From contig JAKJHU010000033.1 in the NCBI GenBank assembly GCA_022316685.1, forward strand, positions 858,321 to 922,320: DNA of 64,000 nucleotides, in the 5' to 3' direction. Below are positions 55,401-64,000 of the stretch, piece by piece. Each line of letters starts with the position of its first letter. The first letter of the stretch is position 1. Below the pieces are notes generated by a model, which was not told the origin of the DNA, ran no database searches, and was given only the letters and a program-made list of their open reading frames with translations. The stretch comes from Progne subis subis. Lineage: Eukaryota > Chordata > Aves > Passeriformes > Hirundinidae. The translations under genes were made by a program, and so were the position numbers.

Positions 55401-58190
55401 CCACCCTATCCCAGCCTCTGTACATCCACATGAAGGACCAGGAGTTTAATATATCACCAGCCTGACCATGAGCTACTTTGGGTCAGCACAACCCAAGGTC
55501 TGACTGCCAATTTTTTCCTCGCTCTTGTATAAGGTGAGGTTGCAACCTCTGCTGAAGAGGTATCAGCCTCTGCTGAAAAGGTATCAGCACGTAATGAAAC
55601 ACAGTCCCTGCTCTGATTGACAGCACAGCAATCTTGCAGAAGAACCAAGCCAGACACCAACCCTTGGATGGCTTTTCTTGATTTCCATGAAGGGTTAGGC
55701 TGTGTTTGTCCATGGGCTCCATTGGGTTTACGAGAACAAGTGAAGCTTTGAATCTCATGGACCTTGGGCACAGATGCTGCTTTAATTGCAGGGCTCCTTT
55801 GCTACCAGGCCCTAATGAGGGAGGTGAGTGGCTGACACTTGTCAGCTGTGCAATGTCACTGCTGTCCCAGCATTGCTGCGAGGTGGCTGTGAGGCCACTC
55901 GACCCCAGGAGGGCCAGGACAGGCACGAGCACCCACAGCAGGAGGCTGCAGGGACCAGAGGGATGTCTAACATTATCCTGGCCAAGATGGCATTATGGTC
56001 CAGCACAGTACCAGAAGGGCTCAAAAATCCCAGCCCCTCTCCCCACTCCATATCCCCATCAAGGAGACTTTCAGGTGTGGGACAAAGTTGACACCAGTGA
56101 TCTGTCACAGGCTCTATAACACCTGGGGTCCTGCCCTAGATGTCAGGCACATCCTGGCAGCTCACCCTGGGACTGGGATGACACACCAGCTCTGCTTCTG
56201 CACACATACATTGACCCACATGAGAAAGAGCTTCAGCTCCTAAATCCAACACACACCTTGTACCCACCCCAAGGACTGAGCTACAAAGTCCCCTGCTCAG
56301 CCTGCAAACACCTCAAATGAGTTTTGCCCTCCAGCTTTGCCAGCAAGGGTGGTGAGGAGCCCTCACAAATGCACCCAGCAAAGAAAGGCTGCGGGTGCCA
56401 GCAGCTCTTCAACCATAATGAAAGTCTCAGGTATCCCAGCCCGGCCAAATCACCTCCTACAGATGCAGAACGGCGCTGGAGTAGCAATAAAAGTGTCAGG
56501 GATGTCTCCTCGTGCATCACCAGACCGCAGCATTTTGGGAGCGGCCTGCACAGAGGTTAATTATTGCTTCCCTCTCTTCCCCTCTCGCTCCCAGTTTAAG
56601 ATGGATCTGACTGTCAGGAGGGGTGACAGATGAAGACAAAGCACAGGTACGGCTCCCATGAACCCTGCGCCTGCCTGTATCATCCTAGAGCAGCTGGGAG
56701 CACGTGGAGTGGAGCTGGGGGGAGGGAAAGGAGGGGACGAGGAGGAGGGAGAGTTGAGAAAGCAGCAATCATACCAGTGCTGGAATGGATTTGCTGTGGA
56801 GGACGTGGGGTTGCTGGACTGGGAGAAGAGAAATTACAGCTCCTTCCACCCCACTCTTGTGGAAGGAATTTTTTTTCCTCCTTGCCTCTTCATACAGCCT
56901 CAAAACTTCACTTGAGATTGGCAGAGACCTTTTTCCAAATATCAAGGGGAGCATGAGAAAGAGCACATGGTCAGCTGCCTTCTGCTCCACAGAGCTCCCA
57001 TCAGTGCAAGCACAAACATGTATTTGAGCATCCCTCCTCTGAGAGTCAGTTTAAGAAGATCTGGGATCAGGGTCCCAGCTCTGCTCCAGTCACAAGTCTC
57101 TGAAGAGCTGTTCCCTAAAGCAGCCTCTGGCTGGAACAACACTCAAGTATTTTGGGTGGAAGAAGCTTTGCAGGAGCTGTTATAAGCAGTCCTCCCTCAG
57201 CAGACAGATATCTGCGAGCATCCCCTCTCCATGCGCAGCAAGAGGTGACTTGTCCTTCACTTTCCTTCCTGGTCAGTGACTTTAGTGCCAGCACAGCCAT
57301 TGCCATTAAAACCTTGTTGTGGCCTCTAGAGGTTAAAGATATGACCATGGACATGTCCCTCTTCTTCTCTACAGAGCAGCTGGCCTGTTTTGATCACCTC
57401 TGTCCTCCCTGTGACCAGCCCTGCTGCCCAGGGGGTACCCAGCCCTGCTGCACCCAGCAGGGACAGGGCACAGCTTGCTTTCAAAGCAGCTTCTTTCCAG
57501 CCAGCTGTTCCTGTGCAGCAGACAGGACATTGGTCTTTCCCAGGAAAAGCCAGCTGCTTTGCCTCCCAGTCAGTTTGTTTTCTGTAATTAAGGGATGCTG
57601 TGACAGTGTAGCACGTGCCCCACTGTTGCTGTTTTTCCCCACTGCCCCCACAGAGAAATTCCCCAGGCACTGAGAGCAGTGGCCTTCCTCTTCCACTCCG
57701 AGAGGGTTTGAAGGTATCCATCAGGAAGATGGATTGGTGCCCCTTCCCCTGCTGCTCCCTGCAATCTGGTTTAGCTCTCACCTGTGTTCAGGGGCTGCCA
57801 AAGCATCTTCAGGGAGGCTGCAAACCACAAACCTGGGAGGTGCACTGGCTCCTCAGGGCAGAGCAGCACCCACATCTCCATCTCCTGCCTTCCCCTTGCT
57901 CAAGGGCACAGACACTGCAGCCACTTCAGAGGCATGGAGCCACCCCAGGCACCCAGGATGAGAAATTGCCCTGTTCCCATTCCCAAAAGGGTTCGGATTT
58001 TATCCCGTACTAGGAGCCAAGGGATGAGAAATGCCAGCACTGACAGTTTTCATCCCTGTGGAAAGGCTATCAAGGCTGACCCTACTGGGAAGGTCTGCAT
58101 CCAGCCATTCCCAAACAGTGCCTTTCCTTTCCAGGCTTTCCAGCCATTTCAGCCTGGCTTGATACCATTTAGCTGCAGATGCTGAAGGAA
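52480..58190. other. Intergenic, no gene seen
   Basis: Unique sequence with one GCCTCAGTTTCCC word (54527-54539), a short block with AATAACCACCCTAATGAATGG at about 54,135, and a 21-base tandem duplication (55,546-55,587). No recognisable frame. Confidence 0.4.
55546..55587. repeat. 21-base tandem duplication
   Basis: Copies at 55546-55566 and 55567-55587 differ at a single base (GAAGAGG against GAAAAGG). Confidence 0.9.
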
Positions 58191-61100
58191 ACATCACTTC
58201 AAATTAAACCAAAGGGGAGCACTTCAGCTGAACAGCTTTGAAGTAGGAGGCTTTGATAAAAGACTCTATTTCCTCCCGCTCTTGATCTTTCTTCCTTCCC
58301 CCTCTCCTCTCCAAATGGTGAGTTTTGGCATGGCTGCTCCAGCACAGCCACGAGAAAGGCTGTGACTCCCCCTCCAGGGGCATCTTCCATCGCTCAGCCA
58401 AACAGCCTCTCCTCCAGGACAATGGGCTTGGTACCAGCAGCTGAACCCAGGTTCAGCCTCTCCATATCACCCAAGGTAACACAAAAACTCCCAGAGGTCC
58501 TTTGTCCCTCCATGGGCACACTGAACAGTTCCCTGTTGCTGGGATGGTGCAGAGCCCAGAAGATATTTCCAACGACTTCAATTCCCGGAGGAAAGGCACA
58601 GCACAACTATCCTAACCCACTGCCAGCCTGCCCCGTGATTTATACACTGAGGCTGTCACATTGAAACCAGGGTAGGATGCCCTCTCCAGAGCCCAGAAGT
58701 GTTCTGCCGTGGGAATGAACGAGAAGATACTTTTAAGCTGTCATTTAGTTACGCTGTGTCTTCCAGGCAGCTCCCACGGCCCCGGAAGGTTCCCATCTCT
58801 CCAGGCTCTTTCCCGAGCCCTTCTGAACCCCAGCGCTCAGCCCTCAGTGGGCTGGGCTGTCAGAGCACCAAGCAAGCCCCCGATGCTGACCTTGGATGGA
58901 GGCTCATGTCCTGTGTACTTGTCCCCAGCCCTCCTGGAGGGCAGCAGGAGCACCCAGAATGCAGGCAGCACGTGTGCCTGCCCGGGAGGTTGTGTAGCCA
59001 AGGCTGGAGGGCTCAGAGCACATCCCTCCCTGTGCGACAGCTAAACGAGGCGAGACAATTAAATGTGCCATTTGATGGCTGCCTGGCAGAGCCAGAGCCT
59101 CTCTCTCTTTTAATAAAAGGACTCTTTTCCCAGAATCGCTCAGGCTGCAGCGAGGGCTGCAGCTTGTGAAGTGTGAGAGCTCTTCAAATTTAATTAAACA
59201 GCCCGTCCAGGCCTGCCTGGTGTCGGCAGAGCTCACACACGCTGCCAGAGATGCCCCGGCAGCCTGCTCCCACCGCAGCCCTCACCGGGCACAACACCCC
59301 TGCCTCCTTCCATCTTCACTCCCAGCACGGACAGAGCTGTGTCCCAGCTTGCCTGGACAGCAGAAGCCACCCCAAAGCGGGCTGCTGTGCCCTCAGATAC
59401 CAGTGCCCGCAGGGTACTTATCCTTGCAGAGCCGATAACTCCCTTGCTGTGAGCCGGGCTCTCCGGGGAGCTGGGAGCCGGCGGCTCAACGTGTGCGCTA
59501 CAGCAATGAGGCGCTGCTGGGGTACCCGCGGTGTGACACGGCCAGGAATAGGGAATCCGGCAGTGGATCCAGCCCCGTGGTGGACCACACCACCCCCCAT
59601 CGCTGACCTGCAGCCACACAGCCGCCCCACAGCTGGGACACCGTGGCCGTGGCCTCCCTGGAGCCCTGTGCTCCCGGGCAGCTTCCGCCTGTCGCCAGCT
59701 CTGCTCCTCATCAGCGGAGGAGGGGGAATGCCCTGCCCTTGCCCAGGGCAGATAAGAGAGATGGATAAGGGTGGGGGCAGAGGGGAGGCCGGCATTTGGG
59801 TAGCTTGGCTGACTTTTCAGAGAGCACTTGTTTTGCTGAGTCCTGTGGCTTAACCCTTCCTTCCCCAAGGCCAGGGCAAGCTGGCAGTGGGAGAGAGCTG
59901 GAGCTTTGGACAACTAGTGACAACACCATCCTAATGGGCTCAGTGCTTTTGGATCTTCTCCGTGAGCCCTGTTGAGCTGGCATCACTCATTTCTGGCTCC
60001 TCTGTCCTTGGGCAGGGAAGGTGGCAAGCATCCTCCTTCCCAAAATGCTTGCAGGGGAGCTGCCACTCCCACCCTGGCAGCCTGGTGGCTGGTAGTTCGT
60101 TATCTACAGGCATGGAAAGCTTCAATCTGCTGTCTGCAGCTGTCCTTTCAGGACGTACTAGACCAGGCTTCCCTGGACCTTCTTGGTCCCCCCAATACCA
60201 GCTAAGATGCAAACCCAGATTTTTTTCTGTTTTATTCTTCCCACCTGAACTCTTCTGTGAGGAAGGACTGGCTTCAGCCGGGTCCTGGAGAGATGCTGAA
60301 CAGCCCCCCCAGCCCTTCACCACATTCATCCACATGTGGCTGCAAAGTGGGACGGTGGGGGGGATGGGATATGCAGGTTGCAGCTTCTGCCTCTCCTCAT
60401 AGCCATAGCCGGGAGAGGGAGGCTGTTAAAGGGGAGCGCTCAGGCTGTGCTCAAATGTGGACATCCAGCCAGGTGAATATTCGGGGTTTTTACAAGTTTT
60501 ACAAAGTCGCCGTCCCCTGCTCCCCTCCCACATTCTCAAACCGGCAGAGCGCAGGCAGCTGGGGAAAGCTGCTGATGGGTACGAGCCCTTCCCAACCCGC
60601 CAGGGCTCGGGGGCTGCTCTGCAGAGACCCCATCACTCACACTTTCAGGCCTGCCAAGCCAAAGGCACAGTAATTGCAAGCCAGATACCCCCCCACTTCC
60701 GAGGCAGTGTGCTCTGGCAGGGACCCGGCCCGGGGGCTCTCGTTTCCGCCTGCCTCTGGCTGTTACGGAGCAGAGAAGTGACAGAGAGCAGCCCCGGGGC
60801 AGAAAGGGCTGCGAGGAGAGACAGCAACCAGCGCTCCGATAAGGGCAGGTCCCTGCTGAGCACCTCCTTGCTCTTGAGATAACGCACCCCAGGCACTCGC
60901 TGAAGGATACCTGCGCTCTCTGCAGCTTGTGCCCTCGCACGGATTATTGCCTGCTCCAGCTCATCCCCCTCTCCCCGTGGAGTCAGACCCCAAATTCCAC
61001 GTCCTTGAAGAGGGGAAACCCAGACCACAGGGAGCAAATCCAGGACGTCAGATGAGCACACAAGAGGAGATACAACCAGGACCATCTCCACACACCACTA

Positions 61101-62760
61101 AGGATAGGTCTTTCCCCCACCTGACCACAGGTGAAGGTCAAAAAGTCACCTGCAATGCAAGGAGAGTGTGCGGGCCCTGCAGCCCTCCCTGGGCTGTGCT
61201 GCTCCCGATGAATCTGCCCAGGGATCATCACCTCAAGGGGACAGGTGAGATTCAATGTCCCTACACTGGATCCAGATTCTACACCCCACTCACAGCCTCA
61301 GTAATGGTCATGGATAGAGTCACATCAACAGCTCTTGGGCTTTTCAAACCAGAAGAAGTGGAGCTTTCAACAGACAGAGCTGAGGGAAAAAAAAGGAAAA
61401 AAAAAAAAAAAAAAAAGCAGTCTCAAGTTAAAACCTTTCACAGGCTCCAGCAGGCACCAGTGCTGGCAGAACCGGAGGGTGTTACCCTGCATCAATCCCA
61501 GCATGAAACCTCTGCTGTCAACACCAGCTAAAGAGTTCACAAAAACTGCCCCACACACAGCCCTGCCAGCGCTTCAGCCAGGCTGGAGGACAGAGGCTGC
61601 TTGCACAGCTTTATCTGGCTGGGAAGCCTTCCTTAAGATAGGAGGCTGCTTGCTCTGCTGGAAAGAGCTGCAGGTGCCTAGAGCTGGTTTAGTTCCAGAC
61701 TGTCATTTGGCTGGACAGGGACAAAGCCCCCATCTCCCACAGCCTTTGTAGAGAAGGGACGATCTGTTGTCTAATATAACACCAGCAAACCTTACATCAG
61801 GGGAACGGCTTCTCCTTGAGGCCACTCCTCAAACCAGAGCATGGGGCAGTCATACAAACCCCATTTCCCTGGGGAAACAATACGGGCAGTCCCTGCACCA
61901 CTTCTCACACCTCTTCCACTGCTGTGCTGTTCTCTGCAGGAGTGGGTACTGGGGTTTGGGGGGATTATTCCCAAACAGAAAGGGCACAGCTAGGATGCAA
62001 GGAGAGGAGGCAAAAAGGCCACAGGGGGGAAGGGCTGGTATTCAAGTGTCCAGGAAGGCCTACAGCAAGAAGAGGGAGAAAGCAGCATCTGGATCTTGCT
62101 AGGTGATGAATATGGGATGGCGCAACATCCTTCAGCCCTCACCTGTACACAGAGGTGTCTCCAGACACAGCTGGTCCTGTCGAGCCACCTCCCTGACAAG
62201 CTCTTGCTTTGAACAGCCCTTGAACAAATCCATGTCTGGAGGGGCCACCCATGCAGCCCAGTGGAGAGCACACACAATTGCTGCAGCACCAGGCACCAGC
62301 TGTTCCCCATACCTTGCATCATCTCACCTTGCACAGCCTCTCTGTCTCCAGGAGGCTCAGCTTTCCACTGGGCCTCCTTTTAAAGGCAGCCCAGCAAGGG
62401 TGAAGCAGAAAAGGGCTGCCCAGGCGGAGCTGACTTAGGAAGGGAAGTGGGTGAGAAAGTTTTGGAGGGAGGGATTGGACCCAAGGCTTTAATCTGATCC
62501 TGCGAGCAAGCTGTGATGCCAGGGCAGAGCTCTTCCCTGGATGGCTGGGCAGCTGAAGAGTCTGCTGCATTTCATACCTGCCCCTTGTCCTTGCAATAAT
62601 CCCCATTTCCCACAGGTCTGGCTCACATCTCCATGCACTGCCCAGGATTCCTGTGGTGCCAGATTGAGGGGCACACAGCAAAGCAAACCCAGCTCCGTGT
62701 GTCCCTGCAGCCAGCTCTCCTAACCTCCCCCCACAGCTAGCACCCCACCACTTGCTGTGA
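58190..62760. other. Intergenic, no gene seen
   Basis: Unique sequence, GC-rich around 59,220-59,720 and 60,660-60,900. An AT-leaning block at 59,045-59,195 (GACAATTAAATGTGCC, TTTAATAAAAGGAC, CAAATTTAATTAAACAG) may be a conserved element. No frame shows a domain. Confidence 0.38.
61384..61416. repeat. A-rich homopolymer tract
   Basis: A-run broken once by GG (about A8, GG, A20). The poly-Lys frames are artefacts. Confidence 0.85.
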
Positions 62761-63010
62761 CTGATACAGGGAACCCGGTGCTTTTATTAAACTCTTTGCT
62801 CCCTGCTTTAAGCTTAATAATAAATTGCATGTCACATTATGGCTGTGTTTATTAAAACCCATTGGCGTGGGCTCTGCTCTGCAACAGCATTTGAATTATT
62901 GAAAGCAACCCCCCATGGAGACCTATTTGCTGCAAATGCAGGAGGATTTATTTCCATTTTGTTTATCAGGCAGTATAAGTGCTGGGTGGAGGCAGGGAAG
63001 CCGTCTTGCT
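62760..63010. promoter_or_regulatory. AT-rich candidate conserved block
   Basis: TTTTATTAAACTC, GCTTAATAATAAATTGC, TGTTTATTAAAACCC and TTTGAATTATTGAAAGC lie in a block flanked by GC-richer unique DNA. No simple repeat. Inferred. Confidence 0.33.
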
Positions 63011-63169
63011 TTTATTTTTCCCTCTGAGCCACTACAGCAGGGTGAAGAGATGGTATGCAGAAGACAGGGGAAGAAACGCCACCCCCAACAAGGGGTGGGG
63101 CAGGTTGGGGACAGAAGTCCTGGGGGTAGCTGGTTGCTCTGCCCTGAAGGTCTCTCTGGCTCTGGTCGA

Positions 63170-63240
63170 GTTCTCCAAGCATAGTTTCTTTGTGCCTCAG
63201 TTTACCCATTTGCAGAGCGAGGTTACAATGCTGCTTCCAT
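63170..63240 (+). mobile_element. Possible ancient MIR-type SINE relic
   Basis: TTTGTGCCTCAGTTTACCCA TTTGCAGAG resembles the conserved tail of MIR SINEs (TGCCTCAGTTTCC-CATCTGTAAA) as I know it. The body upstream is barely recognisable, so the call is tentative. Confidence 0.4.
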
Positions 63241-63299
63241 CCAGGCATGACCAGTGATCAGTTCAGGCTCAACAAGCCTCTGCCAGAAGCTGTCAGTCT

Positions 63300-63735
63300 C
63301 GCATGGGAGATGCCCATGGCGTGGGGCGGGGGCGCGCCGTCAGGGTGGCCATGAGGGGTGTTCACCCTTTTGCAGCCCTGGCTCAACGCAGACACCCAAG
63401 GATTGCAGCTGAACATCTCCAGGCTCTGCCTCTCCCCAGCTCTGCCTGCAGCAGCCATCCAGAGGCTGCTCTGGTGATCGTCCCGAGAGACAGCCCACAC
63501 TCGTGTCCCTTGTGGCCGCCGCTCCCAGCCGGGCACAGGTTGTGCCAGGGGCAGGACGGGCGCGGAGCAGGCGTGGGCGGGTTGGAGGGTCGGGCTCCCC
63601 AGCGGGGCCCGGGGCTCGGCGGGCTGCCCAGCGCGGCGGCAGGGCGGGGCGTGGCCAGGAGGTGGCGCTGTTTCACGGCGAATCACGGCGGGCCCGAGCC
63701 CGATGGCGATGGCGATGGAGCGCGGCCGGCGGCCG
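63300..63735. other. CpG-rich patch next to a CR1 copy
   Basis: CpG-dense DNA (densest 63,520-63,730), with a small GATGGC triplicate near 63,702-63,719. Frames show no domain. It abuts the CR1 element. Confidence 0.45.
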
Positions 63736-64000
63736 GGGGAGGTGATCCTGCCCTGCTTTGGGGAGACCCTCCCGAGGGCTGCGTCCGGCCCCGGGGCTCC
63801 CGCACAAGAAGAATGTGGACCTGTTGGAGCAGGTCCTGAGGAGGGCCATGAAGGTGCTCAGAGGGCTGGAGACAGGCTGAGAGAAATGGGCCCGAAGAAG
63901 AGTAGGCTGAAGAAGACGAGGCTCCAGGAACACCTTAAAGCACCTTCCAGAACCGAAAGGGCATACAAGATAGCTGGAGAAGGACTTTTGACAAGAGCAT
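63735..64000 (+). mobile_element. CR1 LINE, 5'-truncated, running off the window
   Basis: The order GAGGTGATCCTGCCCTGCTT, GGGGAGACC, GCTGCGTCCGGCCCCGGGGC, ACAAGAAGAATGTGGACC, GTTGGAGCAGGTCCTGAGGA, GGGCCATGAAG and CAGAGGGCTGGAG follows the end of the avian CR1 ORF2 region. Then come GACAGGCTGAGAGA and TTCCAGAACC...AGCTGGAGAAGGACTTTT. About 15-20 bases usually present after GGGCTGGAG (the CACCTCTCCTATGA part) are missing, so this copy has a small deletion. The reverse-transcriptase frame is not preserved. Confidence 0.85.

Overview
The window looks like a stretch of a bird nuclear genome. Retroposon remnants are of the CR1 LINE type that dominates avian genomes. The only recognisable protein-coding gene has vertebrate intron/exon structure and encodes a chicken-length TLX1 (HOX11). 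I cannot place the species. GC-rich CpG patches alternate with AT-rich, slowly evolving-looking non-coding blocks, as expected around a developmental transcription-factor gene.

Layout. From 1 to about 23,000 there is no protein-coding gene. This part holds AT-rich blocks that look like conserved non-coding elements (for example 1,790-2,110, 2,690-3,010, 11,690-11,935, 20,105-20,270), small CpG-rich patches, two hexanucleotide microsatellites (4,274-4,617), a C-tract (5,672-5,713), and decayed CR1 3' ends (about 7,105, 11,536 and 16,190). TLX1 lies on the minus strand: start codon at 30,457, three coding exons (30,457-29,989; 28,306 or 28,342 to 28,105; 24,619-24,397), a 3' UTR probably reaching about 23,045, and a CpG-island promoter up to about 31,260. 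Upstream of TLX1, 31,260-38,100 continues as CpG-rich DNA with AT-rich, homeodomain-site-bearing blocks (best at 35,520-35,840 and 36,880-37,120). From 38,100 to the right edge is mostly unique intergenic sequence with scattered AT-rich blocks. It ends in a CpG-rich patch and a CR1 copy (63,735-64,000) that runs off the window.

How it works together. TLX1 is a homeodomain transcription factor, and the rest of the window is most simply read as its regulatory territory, perhaps shared with neighbours. In mammals TLX1 sits between KAZALD1 and LBX1; neither is in this window. The most interesting points are a pair of in-frame alternative splice acceptors in TLX1 exon 2, and a well-formed TATA box pointing away from TLX1 inside its promoter CpG island. 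Next come the dense non-coding blocks 4-7 kb upstream of the gene and a repeated 14-mer that marks ancient SINE-like tails. I found no tRNA, rRNA, CRISPR array, or bacterial or viral gene. No clearly new biological system could be supported.
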